Origin: Candidatus Bathyarchaeia archaeon
GTDB lineage: Archaea > Thermoproteota > Bathyarchaeia > Bathyarchaeales > Bathyarchaeaceae
Assembly: GCA_035283685.1 (NCBI GenBank)
Contig: DATETJ010000009.1
Location: 520,925-584,924 of the forward strand
DNA length: 64,000 nucleotides
Direction of reading: 5' to 3'
Made by a program: the position numbers and the translations under genes. The notes beneath the pieces were generated by a model, which was not told the DNA's origin, ran no database searches, and saw nothing but the letters and a program-made list of their open reading frames with translations. Positions within the stretch are counted from its first letter, which is position 1, and each line of letters starts with the position of its first letter. Below, piece after piece: positions 14,776-27,199 of this stretch.

Positions 14776-16245
14776 CTACTTCAACTCCTCCCCAGACGCA
14801 AGAAGCCCAAGCCTGCCAGGATGCATAATGCCGTTGGGATCAAGCGCCCGCTTAACCTTCTTGAGCAAGTCAAAGTAACCTTCAGCCTTAGCCATAGCCA
14901 TAGGCGCATGAATCTTCAAGTTAGGACGGTATGGAATGCCACCCATGCCCAAAAACTCCTCAGTCATCTTTCGATCAAGTTCCTCAACCGTCTTGAACTC
15001 CTCAGGCTCTTTGGGATCAAACAGCACAATGGGCATGACTAAGGCTTGACGCCCGTGGTCAACCGCAGCCAACCAAACAACAGGCGAAACCTTGTAGCTC
15101 TCCATCAGCTTCTCAGCTGCCTCACAGAATTTGCCCGACTCCTGCCACGGCATGTACCAAGTAATGAAGAGTAAGCCGCCGCCTTTATGCCCTGCATATG
15201 GCACAGAAATCCTGTTCGGCTTAGTCAACCGAGCAATAATATTCTTCATGTCCAGCTTCCACTCAAACAGGTTCTGCTCTCCATAGTTCTGCTGATGTTT
15301 TCTGAGGATCTCAATAATCCTCTCTTTGATGTGGCTCAGCTGCTCAGGTGAGTCGGCACCTAACTCAAAATTCATCCACACGTTGGGCAGGAACTTCGGC
15401 TTCGGCGCTGGCGGCCACTGATACCTCGCCCTGCGAGTAGTTGCCAAAGTGTAGTTGCCTCCCTGCGCCAAATCCACCAGCTCAGTCTTCAAAACCTCGA
15501 GGCACGGTTCGATCAAGTAGTTCCAGCTGCTGGCGCCAAAAGCCATAACATCCCTGAACTTGGGCAACGGATAAATCTTCACAGCCATCTTCGTGACAAC
15601 GCCCAGTGTGCCCTGTGCCCCTAGGAACAAGCCGGTCAAGTCGGGACCAAACATCCACTTATAAAACCACTTGGATGCGGGCAAAGCCCCAGCGCCTGTG
15701 CGCACCACTTCACCGGTCGGCAGAACAACTTCTAAACCGAGTACAGCGTCTGCCGCAGGCCCATACTTCGTGGACATGAAGTGAAAGCCTCGGTCAAGAT
15801 GATCGCCCACAATAGTGGCTGAAGGTGGCGCCCCATCAGGAACACCGGGTCGATAATCAGGATAATTATCTTGCATGTGCTTCCAAGCTTGAGCACTCGT
15901 TACGCCTGGCTCCACAACAATGTAACGAGCGTTGACGTTGACTTCGATGATTTGGTTCATGCGTCTAAGATCGATCAGAATCGCGTTTTCAACCGTTGGT
16001 GTGGCTTCGCCTCCGCTTAAGCCGCCCGAGTGAGGCACCACAGGAATCCTACGCTGATTGGCAAGTTTAAGAATCTGCTGGATTTCCTCAACGTTTTTCG
16101 GGCGGACCACAACCGCAGGCGCCTGCGAACTCACGTCCATTATGGCTCGAGTCACATAAGCTTGCATAACGGGATTGGCGTCAGAAACATTCTCTGTGCC
16201 CACAACGTCGACTAAGGCTTTAACAATGCTCGGATCCATTTTCAA
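14776..16245 (-). CDS. FAD-linked oxidase (GlcD/D-lactate dehydrogenase family)
   Basis: The 489-residue flavoprotein has the PCMH FAD-binding motif (VVPHSGGLSGGEATP, about 68-82; IVVEPGVTSAQAW, about 108-120; LFLGAQGTLGVVT, about 206-218). Its C-terminal FAD-oxidase domain ends DPNGIMHPGRLG. It oxidises a 2-hydroxyacid or similar substrate and passes electrons to the Fe-S subunit encoded 3 bases downstream. The substrate is not known; glycolate, D-lactate and hydroxyacyl products of aromatic breakdown are possible. ATG 16245 or the in-frame ATG at residue 3 may start it. Confidence 0.85.
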   Translation of the reverse strand: MKMDPSIVKALVDVVGTENVSDANPVMQAYVTRAIMDVSSQAPAVVVRPKNVEEIQQILKLANQRRIPVVPHSGGLSGGEATPTVENAILIDLRRMNQIIEVNVNARYIVVEPGVTSAQAWKHMQDNYPDYRPGVPDGAPPSATIVGDHLDRGFHFMSTKYGPAADAVLGLEVVLPTGEVVRTGAGALPASKWFYKWMFGPDLTGLFLGAQGTLGVVTKMAVKIYPLPKFRDVMAFGASSWNYLIEPCLEVLKTELVDLAQGGNYTLATTRRARYQWPPAPKPKFLPNVWMNFELGADSPEQLSHIKERIIEILRKHQQNYGEQNLFEWKLDMKNIIARLTKPNRISVPYAGHKGGGLLFITWYMPWQESGKFCEAAEKLMESYKVSPVVWLAAVDHGRQALVMPIVLFDPKEPEEFKTVEELDRKMTEEFLGMGGIPYRPNLKIHAPMAMAKAEGYFDLLKKVKRALDPNGIMHPGRLGLLASGEELK

Positions 16246-16338
16246 CGATTCCCCAAATAGGGCTTTGATGACAGTGTGAAGAGTTTTTATGTGGTGAATG
16301 TTACTTAAAAACGCAACTGAAACAAGGTTTCAAAGAGC

Positions 16339-17553
16339 GTGTCATCAATGGCATCGCCAGAATCAAGCCCAACTGAAACTCGAAGATTCATGGCGGTATT
16401 CTCTGCAGCGTCGTTCCTAAACGACTTCGGCTCAGACATGCTCTACCCGATCTGGCCACTGTTCGTAATCGGCTTCCCCGGAGTAAACATGGCGATCCTT
16501 GGCTTCATCGACGGCCTAGGCGACGCCATTGTCTCAATTTCTCAAGCGGGCTCAGGCTACTTATCTGACAAGATTGGGAAGAGGAAAGTGTTTGTGTGGC
16601 TAGGCTACTTGTTCGGAGGAACCAGCCGCCTCGGATACGCCCTATCCAGAGTGATCAGTGCGTGGCAGTATCTGATTCCGTTTCGCGTCTTAGACAGGTC
16701 AGGGAAAATGCGCGGCGCGCCCAGAGACGCCATAATCGCCGACGTCTCCACAAACCAAAATAGAGGACGAAACTTCGGCTTACTCAGAGCAATGGACAAT
16801 TTAGGCGCAGTCTTCGGCATAGTAACATGTCTCATCCTAGTGAGCCTTTACGGCCTGGAATTCCTGCCAAACCTGCTCCTGATCGCTTCAGTGCCGTCTC
16901 TCATCGGCGCCACACTCGTGTTCGTATTCATCAAGGACAGGAAGACCAACAAGATCTTCAAGGGACTATCACTGAAGGACTTCAGTTTCAATTTCAGACT
17001 CTTCCTATTCTTGAGCGCTGTTTTTTCGCTTGGCTCATTCAGCTACTCATTTCTTCTAATCTATGTTGGAAGCCGCAGCTTGGAAACACCGTTTCTACCG
17101 TTATTCACTATCCAAATTCTGCTCTATCTACTGTTTACTGTGGTAGCCTCAATTGCCTCCCTGCCTTTTGGATGGCTAGCAGACAAAATGGGCAGAAAAA
17201 CTGTGTTACTCTTTTCTTTCGTTTTCTGGGCTGTAGTTTGCTTCGGCTTTCCCTATGCGACATCGCTCATCACTTTTGCAGCGTTGTTTGCGCTCTACGG
17301 CTTACACAAAGGCGCAATTGAACCGTCGCAGAAAGCCTTGGTTTCTGAACTGTCGCCTACTCAATACCGAGCAAGTACTTTGGGCGCTTTTCAGATGACC
17401 ACTGGTTTGTTTGCACTTCCTGCCTCGTTCGTGGCAGGCTTGCTGTGGGTTACCGTCAGCAATTTTGCTCCGTTCTACCTCTCCTTAGTTCTAACAGCAA
17501 CTGCAAGTCTCTTACTCTTGTTCGTTAAGGAAAGCAGTAGATCCTCAAAATGA
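16339..17553 (+). CDS. major facilitator superfamily transporter
   Basis: The 404-residue membrane protein has twelve predicted helices in two halves. Loop 2-3 carries the MFS signature (GYLSDKIGKRKVFVWLGY, about 73-90), with a second copy in the other half (GWLADKMGRKTVLLF). DRSGKMRGAPRDAIIADVS (about 117-135) is typical of a drug/metabolite-exporter subgroup. The substrate is unknown. GTG 16339 or ATG 16348 may be the start. It is divergent from the FAD oxidase gene, across a 93-base promoter region, and could share its regulation. Confidence 0.85.
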   Translation: MSSMASPESSPTETRRFMAVFSAASFLNDFGSDMLYPIWPLFVIGFPGVNMAILGFIDGLGDAIVSISQAGSGYLSDKIGKRKVFVWLGYLFGGTSRLGYALSRVISAWQYLIPFRVLDRSGKMRGAPRDAIIADVSTNQNRGRNFGLLRAMDNLGAVFGIVTCLILVSLYGLEFLPNLLLIASVPSLIGATLVFVFIKDRKTNKIFKGLSLKDFSFNFRLFLFLSAVFSLGSFSYSFLLIYVGSRSLETPFLPLFTIQILLYLLFTVVASIASLPFGWLADKMGRKTVLLFSFVFWAVVCFGFPYATSLITFAALFALYGLHKGAIEPSQKALVSELSPTQYRASTLGAFQMTTGLFALPASFVAGLLWVTVSNFAPFYLSLVLTATASLLLLFVKESSRSSK

Positions 17554-17734
17554 TTTAATAATTGTTGACGAGTTTTTACTCGCGGTTGTTACAGTGCCGT
17601 GATATCTGAGCGTTGAAACTATGTCATGCGGCATACTTAAGCTTTATGCCATACGTCATGGCACAAGAACACGGCACGTCGTCCCACGCCCTAAGTATTA
17701 TTGAGAGAAAAGGGAAAGTTGCGTTGCTCTTTGC

Positions 17735-18175
17735 CTACGGAGTCAACGCATAAGACTTTTGGATTACAAGCTTCACGTTCTTGTGATGCTTCTTCTCGTC
17801 TTCAGCAATGTGAGTAAACAGCAGTTTTATGGCTTCATCGTTGGTTGTGGCTATGACTTTCTCAACATCCTTCAGCATGACTTCCTCCAGCTTGATGTGT
17901 CTCTCAAGCTCCTTTCGCATAACCTGCATGTCAACGTAACTTTCAATTCTGGCATCCCAAAGTCTCTCTGGCTTCTCACTTCCAACCATCTTCAAGATCA
18001 GCTCGCAAATCTGCGCATGTTTAGTTGAGTCAAGGCGCAATTCTGACAACAGAAGTCTAGCAGCTTCGTTGTGCACTTTCTCTTCCAAAGCCTGAACAGC
18101 TTTCACCATGCTTTCTTCAGACAATTTCTGTCTCCTAACAAGCTCGTTGACAGATATTCCTGTTTTCATGATCAT
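17735..18175 (-). CDS. ferritin-like four-helix protein
   Basis: The 146-residue all-helical protein has the spacing of a ferritin-like/rubrerythrin-type bundle. Possible metal ligands recur along it: ALEEKVHNEA (about 28-37), DSTKHAQICE (about 49-58), ERHIKLEEVML (about 90-100) and HIAEDEKKHHKNV (about 122-134). These could bind a di-iron centre for peroxide or oxygen removal, but not every ligand of classic rubrerythrin is present. ATG 18175 or 18169. Small inverted repeat TGCCATACGTCATGGCA lies beyond its 3' end. Confidence 0.6.
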   Translation of the reverse strand: MIMKTGISVNELVRRQKLSEESMVKAVQALEEKVHNEAARLLLSELRLDSTKHAQICELILKMVGSEKPERLWDARIESYVDMQVMRKELERHIKLEEVMLKDVEKVIATTNDEAIKLLFTHIAEDEKKHHKNVKLVIQKSYALTP

Positions 18176-18259
18176 TTTCCCCTTTTGTTAAGACAACACT
18201 ACAGCTCTCAAAACCCATAAAAACTTTGTGAGCCCCTCCCCGGCTCTCGAGGCTAAAGG

Positions 18260-18709
18260 CTAAGCGACAAAATACCTAATGTAGAAACCTATTCCAGTCA
18301 CCAAAGCAATCAACCACAACATGAATGTTATCCGCATCCAAGTGCGCACACTGCCAAACTTGCGGAACACAAGCACAACGCCTAGCACTTGGGCAACCAA
18401 GCCAATAGAATGATGAACCAACGTCAAAGGAAAGCCAATGGCAGAAGCTTCGTTAACGGCGGCACCCCAGTTCAAGAATAACGAGGGACCCATAACGAGC
18501 AAGAGTGACACTGCATTCAATGCAACAAGAACAGTCATAAGACGACCATGAAACTTCAGACTGCTTCCAGTTTTCTTCTTTCCAGATCTGAATCCAGCAA
18601 GCAAGATTACTAGGAGAGCAATTTGAAGCAGCAAGTTCAAGTCGGAAAGAACAGATGCACGAGTTCCGAACAGCCCTGACATAACTATCGATATAAGCCT
18701 CATTGTCAT
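18260..18709 (-). CDS. four-helix membrane protein, possibly DUF420/cytochrome b561-like
   Basis: The 149-residue protein has four hydrophobic helices (about 25-42, 55-77, 93-113, 125-146). Histidines fall in membrane-edge positions: KFHGRLMTVL and LVHHSIGLVA. Such paired histidines could bind haem as in b561-like or DUF420 proteins. No Cys-type motif is seen. It stands downstream of the ferritin-like gene's promoter side on the same strand. Function is uncertain. Confidence 0.6.
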   Translation of the reverse strand: MTMRLISIVMSGLFGTRASVLSDLNLLLQIALLVILLAGFRSGKKKTGSSLKFHGRLMTVLVALNAVSLLLVMGPSLFLNWGAAVNEASAIGFPLTLVHHSIGLVAQVLGVVLVFRKFGSVRTWMRITFMLWLIALVTGIGFYIRYFVA

Positions 18710-18738
18710 AAAATATTTCCGTTATCTTCGCTGCTTTC

Positions 18739-19611
18739 ATGTCACTTCAGTCATCTGATCTTGAAATGGTGAAAGGGTTGCAGATTCAAACTGTAGACGC
18801 AGGGTGGACAACGCCCATTTCAGACGAGGTTTGGGTGCGTCTGTATGCCGACACAAGGCCCCGTCACCATTTAATAACCAACCTCCAGAAGGGCTTAATT
18901 CTTGTGTCAAACCGAAAAGAACTAGTAGGCGAAGGAATCGGACTCGGAGTTCCCGCGGTACGGTACCGAAATAGAACTTACTTCTCAGGCTCGTCTTCAG
19001 TGAAGTTCGAGCAGACACGCACTCATGCAACAGCAATAAAGAAGTTCACCCTAGACTTGATTTCTGAGAGAATCCTCAGAAGCACCCATGTTGAAACTGC
19101 GACCTATCGCAGAATAGGAAGAAGTTTCGCAGAGTTGTACAAGAAACATAAACATCTCAGACTGTTAATGATTGAAAACCTGCTCAGGCACATTGGTGTG
19201 AAGACAGATTTTGTGCACACCACGCCGGCGGGAACTGCCACGATGACATACCGAATTGCCCGGTCACGCATCAAAATAAAGGCTGAGTTCGAGCTTCCCC
19301 ATCAAAGTGGGCTTCAGAAAATCTACCTCCTAAATGAACAGGGTTCAAAGCACTTTAGAAAATACTCGGATTCAACTGGCACAGTTCTATTTGATAAAGC
19401 TATAGGCGCTTGGGAAATCGTCAACGCAGACTGGGCATGCGTTCACAGCGTTGAAGACAAAGTTGGCTTTCGTTTGTGGAAACTTGAAGAAGCCACCTTG
19501 TACAAAGGAAGAGAGTTCCTTGATGGCATTTTTGATTGGGTCGGCTTGGATTATGAGGCAAACCCTGGAACTACGTGTTTTGAATACGATATCGAGCTGG
19601 TCAGGAGGTAG
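18739..19611 (+). CDS. conserved hypothetical protein, partner of a B12/radical SAM gene
   Basis: The 290-residue protein is not recognised. It has a beta-rich N-terminus (MVKGLQIQTVDAGWTTPISD), the compact segment YFSGSSSVKFEQTRTHATA (about 82-100) and a helical middle (LLMIENLLRHIGVKTDF). It lies 8 bases before a B12-binding radical SAM gene and is surely in the same operon. It may be a substrate-binding or accessory subunit of that enzyme. ATG 18739, with divergent promoter to the membrane-protein gene. Confidence 0.65.
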   Translation: MSLQSSDLEMVKGLQIQTVDAGWTTPISDEVWVRLYADTRPRHHLITNLQKGLILVSNRKELVGEGIGLGVPAVRYRNRTYFSGSSSVKFEQTRTHATAIKKFTLDLISERILRSTHVETATYRRIGRSFAELYKKHKHLRLLMIENLLRHIGVKTDFVHTTPAGTATMTYRIARSRIKIKAEFELPHQSGLQKIYLLNEQGSKHFRKYSDSTGTVLFDKAIGAWEIVNADWACVHSVEDKVGFRLWKLEEATLYKGREFLDGIFDWVGLDYEANPGTTCFEYDIELVRR

Positions 19612-19619
19612 CCTGAACA

Positions 19620-23908
<4,289 letters not shown>

Positions 23909-23961
23909 ATCGCATCAACACCTATACGCATTTTTCACTGAAACGAGGAGTGGCGAACCCT

Positions 23962-24087
23962 TTATCCACCTGTGGTAACTCGACTTCCAATGCAGCACTC
24001 GCAACTAGTCGTTTCGCCACAGTAAGGACATCGACACTCGCAGTTGTCAATGGGATAACCGCAAAGCTCGCATTCAACTTCAGACAA
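23962..24087 (-). CDS. cysteine-rich zinc-binding peptide (41 aa)
   Basis: TTG at 24087 (GGAGG 9 bases upstream) to TAA at plus-strand 23962-23964 gives 41 residues with eleven cysteines: ECELCGYPIDNCECRCPYCG and SCECC. This is a double zinc ribbon. It precedes the 2-oxoacid:ferredoxin oxidoreductase genes by about 50 bases and may be the first gene of that operon. Function unknown; it could be an assembly or regulatory factor, which is only inference from position. Confidence 0.6.
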   Translation of the reverse strand: MSEVECELCGYPIDNCECRCPYCGETTSCECCIGSRVTTGG

Positions 24088-24294
24088 CCCAAGTTCCTCC
24101 TCAACAATTTCTCAACAACATACATTGGTTAAATAGTTTTCCCAACCTTCAAATCGTATCATAGCATCGGTCAGACAAGAGGTTCAAGTGCCCCTTTCTC
24201 TCAAACAGCCAAAGTCGGGTCTTTCAAAATACCGCGTCACTCGCTCCTTGATCTGTTACTCATAATTAGCTGGGTTGACTATAATTTCTGTGGC

Positions 24295-24471
24295 TTATTT
24301 CTTGAACGGCTCTGGAAAAAATACGGCTTTCTTGGTGATTTCAACTGAGCAGGTTCCAGTTTTTCTGCACCATTCTTCGCATTTCACAGCGGTTTCTCTG
24401 TCTGAATAGCCGAGACCACATTCCTCACAGAGGTATATGGTCTTACTATCGACCTTCCTTTCTTTAACCAA
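24295..24471 (-). CDS. cysteine-rich hypothetical protein (58 aa)
   Basis: TTG at 24471, with AAAGGAG upstream, to TAA at plus-strand 24295-24297 gives a 58-residue protein. LCEECGLGY (about 14-22), VKCEEWCRKTGTCS (about 29-42) supply five cysteines; the tail FFPEPFKK is typical of small archaeal zinc-binding proteins described only as hypothetical. It lies alone between the oxoacid oxidoreductase operon and the tRNA remnant. Confidence 0.65.
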   Translation of the reverse strand: MVKERKVDSKTIYLCEECGLGYSDRETAVKCEEWCRKTGTCSVEITKKAVFFPEPFKK

Positions 24472-24548
24472 TGAAAACTCCTTTCTTTAGATCAAGTATG
24501 ACGATTTTGCCTTTATCTCTGTTCCGTCTAGAAAAGTCGAAGAGGTCT

Positions 24549-24575
24549 TGGTAGCCCGAGGGGATTCGAACTCCC
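24549..24575 (-). repeat. degenerate copy of the tRNA-Gln 3' end (att-like)
   Basis: TGGTAGCCCG-AGGG, then GATTCGAACTCCC (plus strand), matches the CCA end, acceptor 3' strand and T-arm of the tRNA-Gln at 25201-25304, with one deletion and one or two changes. One T-stem pair is lost, so it cannot be a tRNA. It lies in the same orientation, on the 3' side of the tRNA, 625 bases from it, as the second attachment site of an integrated element would. Confidence 0.75.
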
Positions 24576-24598
24576 ATTTTCAATATTGACTGCCTTGC

Positions 24599-25171
24599 TC
24601 ATCTTGCATCCTTCTCCGAGGCTTTCCCACGTGTCAATATGTGCTTAGCCAAGGTTTTGAAAGTCAAAGGCCTGTAGCGAACTGGGTCCCGAAGACTTAT
24701 GAGGTAGTGTTCGATTTTGTCAACTTCCAAGAACTCAGTTTGCTTCAAATATTTAACTAACGCCACGTAGGACGAATAGTCTTCGTGATATGAAACGAGC
24801 ATTCCATCATAAGCTAAGCCAGTTCCTCGTTCAAACATAACAACGTTGAAGGGACCTTTCCCAAAGCTTTCCTCAACCACCTTTCTGGCTAACTCAGTCT
24901 TCTCATCTGATACATTCTTGATTTTGACGAAAGTCAATGCAAGAAGCTCGTATCCAAGTTTGGCAAGATCAGGCATAGCCGTATATTCCCTAATGTATCC
25001 CTCTTTCTCCAGTTTCGTCCTGATTCTGCTTACTGTGGGTTGAGAGACACCGATCTTCTTGGCAAGCGCCCTATCGCTTATCCGCCCATTAATCATAAGT
25101 TCGGAGAGAACCCTCAGCGCAATATCCCTAACTCTTTCTTTCATTCTGAAGCCCTCATTTTCGTGCTCCAT
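24599..25171 (-). CDS. Lrp/AsnC-type transcriptional regulator
   Basis: ATG 25171 (or 25144, MKERV) gives 181-190 residues; the longer frame runs into the tRNA gene and is not used. Residues about 20-60 form the winged helix-turn-helix (ISDRALAKKIGVSQPTVSRI, then RTKLEKEGYIREY). The C-terminal part looks like an alpha-beta effector domain. It is the only gene between the tRNA-Gln gene and the att-like copy of its 3' end, so it may be the survivor of an integrated element or a gene carried by one. Confidence 0.8.
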   Translation of the reverse strand: MEHENEGFRMKERVRDIALRVLSELMINGRISDRALAKKIGVSQPTVSRIRTKLEKEGYIREYTAMPDLAKLGYELLALTFVKIKNVSDEKTELARKVVEESFGKGPFNVVMFERGTGLAYDGMLVSYHEDYSSYVALVKYLKQTEFLEVDKIEHYLISLRDPVRYRPLTFKTLAKHILTRGKASEKDAR

Positions 25172-25200
25172 GAGAACTGACGAACTTATGTTTTTCGTAT

Positions 25201-25304
25201 TGGTAGCCCGGGGGAGATTCGAACTCCCGTCGGCGGGTCCAAAGCCCGCCATGCTTGTCCACTACAGTCGGCGGAAAGGTTTTTCCTCTTCCCTCCACCG
25301 GGCT
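25201..25304 (-). tRNA. tRNA-Gln (TTG anticodon) with a D-arm intron
   Basis: Minus strand. Acceptor AGCCCGG pairs with CCGGGCT; A73 and an encoded CCA end the gene. The anticodon arm is GCGGG-CTTTGGA-CCCGC, so the anticodon is TTG. The T-arm is GGGAG-TTCGAAT-CTCCC. After position 10 about 28 bases are inserted (plus 25267-25294), interrupting the D-arm; removing them restores TGTAGTGG and a normal D-stem. GGTGG before and CCGCC inside the insert can pair, as expected for a bulge-helix-bulge splice site, so this is a non-canonical intron. Confidence 0.85.
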
Positions 25305-25517
25305 TTCCCGGGCTAGCCAAACGAAAATGGGTTGTCTCGTTCTTATGGTTTTAGCTTTTCGTTTCTGTCACTGGATCGGGTGATCGGATTTTGATCAAGC
25401 TTCAACTCCATCGTGAACACATGGATTTTGAATATAGAAGACTGTTTCGGAAACCTTTATAGCAGTCGGAGGCTTCTGTTTGCCGAATCTTCGCCATGGA
25501 GACCCAAGCCTTTGCAC

Positions 25518-25823
25518 ATGCAGAAAGAGACTCAGGGCGTGCAAACCGTGTACAGATTGACCGACAATGAGCTAGGCGAGGTGCTAGGCGAAGCCGTAGT
25601 CTCTGAATGCGAAGGCGGAATTCGATTGCATGGCATATTCGTGAAGCCAGAGCACAGGGGAAGAGGCCACGCACGCAGCTTGATGGAAGCCGTGCTCAGC
25701 CTAGACCAAACCAAGACAGTAACACTGTGCACCGGGCTTGGCAACATAGCCTTCTTCAAACTGTTCGGTTTTGAAGTGACCGAGACTGGCGAAAGCCTAG
25801 TCACAATGCAGAAGCCATCTTAA
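25518..25823 (+). CDS. GNAT-family N-acetyltransferase
   Basis: ATG 25518 is preferred to an earlier GTG because TTTATAG at about 25455-25461 is a TATA box and puts transcription start after the earlier codon. The 102-residue product has the GNAT core: HGIFVKPEHRGRGHARSLME (about 43-62) contains the acetyl-CoA pyrophosphate loop R-G-x-G-x-A. LGNIAFFKLFGFEVTE carries the C-terminal strand and helix. It is shorter than most family members, so it is a minimal domain. Substrate unknown. Confidence 0.75.
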   Translation: MQKETQGVQTVYRLTDNELGEVLGEAVVSECEGGIRLHGIFVKPEHRGRGHARSLMEAVLSLDQTKTVTLCTGLGNIAFFKLFGFEVTETGESLVTMQKPS

Positions 25824-25944
25824 CCGCAGCATTTCTACGTGAAAGTTGTCGCCACAACCAAGTTACCGTAACTTCTATGTGCCTGACCGGTTGGAACGGT
25901 TTATAATTTCCACCTTAGCGTAGACTATTGCGTAGGTTTCATGT

Positions 25945-27021
25945 TTGGGAGTCAATCTCACGCCGATTATCGTTAAGACAGTGCTCAGATTGGATGATTT
26001 GAGAGGCAGAAGCTTCGCAGTTGACGCCAACAACTACCTCTACCAGTTCTTATCGTTGATCCGCATGCCGGATGGCACGCCTCTGCAGGATTCGCATGGC
26101 AACATCACATCGCATTTAACGGGACTCATGTTTCGTTCAACTCGCCTCATGCACGACTACGACATGCGGTTAATCTTCGTTTTCGACGGGCTTCCGCCCA
26201 AACTTAAGCACAACGAAATCGTGAAACGCCGCAAGATGCGAGAAAAGGCAACTATTGAATGGCAGGACGCGCTGAAAAAAGGCGACTATGCAACAGCCTT
26301 CTCCAAGGCAGTTATGACAAGCCGTCTAACTCAGCCACTAGTCGAAGATGCCAAACACCTGCTATCGCTGCTGGGCATACCATTTGTGCAAGCCCCAAGC
26401 GAAGCCGAAGCGCAAACTGCAGACATGGCGATGAAAGGTGACGTCTGGGCCGCAAGTAGCAAAGACTACGATTCACTCTTGTTTGGCGCGCCACGCCTAC
26501 TACGGTACTTGACCATCTCAGGTCGCGAGTTCCTCCCAAGCAAGGGCATAAGCCGCCCCTTGAAACCCGAACTCATTGAACTCGACAAGTTTCTAGGCGG
26601 CTATGGCATAAACCGTGAACAACTCATCGACGCTGCGCTTCTAATCGGCACTGACTTTAACGCAGGAGTCAAAGGCATCGGACCCAAGACGGCTCTGAGC
26701 CTAATCCAAAAACACGGCACCATAGAGCACCTTCCAGATGACATCAAACTGAAGCTAAATGAACAGAACTACCAAGCTGCCCGAAGCTTCTTCCAGCAAC
26801 CAGAGGTCACCTCGGACTACGATTTGAAATACACTGAAATGGACGAACACGGGTTGCACAAGTTTCTCTGCGAACAAAGAGACTTTTCACCAAGCCGAGT
26901 CGAAACAGTAATTCAAAGAATGAAAGCATTCTACACGAGGAAAAGGCAAGCAGACCTGAGAGAGTGGTTCAAGACAAGTCAGCCTAAGAACTTGATTTTT
27001 GGCGGCTCCACCGGGAATTAA
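25945..27021 (+). CDS. fen: flap endonuclease 1 (FEN-1)
   Basis: The 358-residue enzyme cuts 5' flaps in lagging-strand maturation and repair. TTG 25945 is the start because the family needs Met-Gly at its N-terminus. Metal ligands are all present: D27 (AVDANN), D81 (FVFDGLPP), E153 and E155 (APSEAEAQ), D174 and D176 (SSKDYDSLL), D237 (LIGTDFN). The helix-turn-helix GVKGIGPKTAL follows. A PCNA-binding box QADLREWF is at 335-342, with about 16 more residues after it. Stands alone; archaeal housekeeping gene. Confidence 0.95.
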   Translation: MGVNLTPIIVKTVLRLDDLRGRSFAVDANNYLYQFLSLIRMPDGTPLQDSHGNITSHLTGLMFRSTRLMHDYDMRLIFVFDGLPPKLKHNEIVKRRKMREKATIEWQDALKKGDYATAFSKAVMTSRLTQPLVEDAKHLLSLLGIPFVQAPSEAEAQTADMAMKGDVWAASSKDYDSLLFGAPRLLRYLTISGREFLPSKGISRPLKPELIELDKFLGGYGINREQLIDAALLIGTDFNAGVKGIGPKTALSLIQKHGTIEHLPDDIKLKLNEQNYQAARSFFQQPEVTSDYDLKYTEMDEHGLHKFLCEQRDFSPSRVETVIQRMKAFYTRKRQADLREWFKTSQPKNLIFGGSTGN

Positions 27022-27199
27022 GCCCCTCGCGATGAATTCGATTCGCCTCAACAAACTCCCTTTTTTCTGTTTAGAATCCAACGACGGATCCATCGTCAGT
27101 GGTTGGTTCACCTGAAGATAAGGGTTCAGAATACGTGAAACTCCTGATTTGATGACCAGGCAAAAAAAGGGAAGATAGGGGGGCGAAGCTGCATCTGTT

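Noticed and set aside
17644-17662. Inverted repeat TGCCATACGTCATGGCA
   Set aside because: Six-base arms between convergent gene ends are too short to call more than a possible terminator.
24140-24200. Possible remnant of a CCG-domain gene (GACCGATGCTATGA like the end of the GlcF-type gene)
   Set aside because: Only about 13 bases match and the surrounding reading frame is not coherent; the same stretch has a TATA-like element.
24549-24575. A functional tRNA at the tRNA-like fragment
   Set aside because: Only the 3' end is present and one T-stem pair is broken by a deletion.
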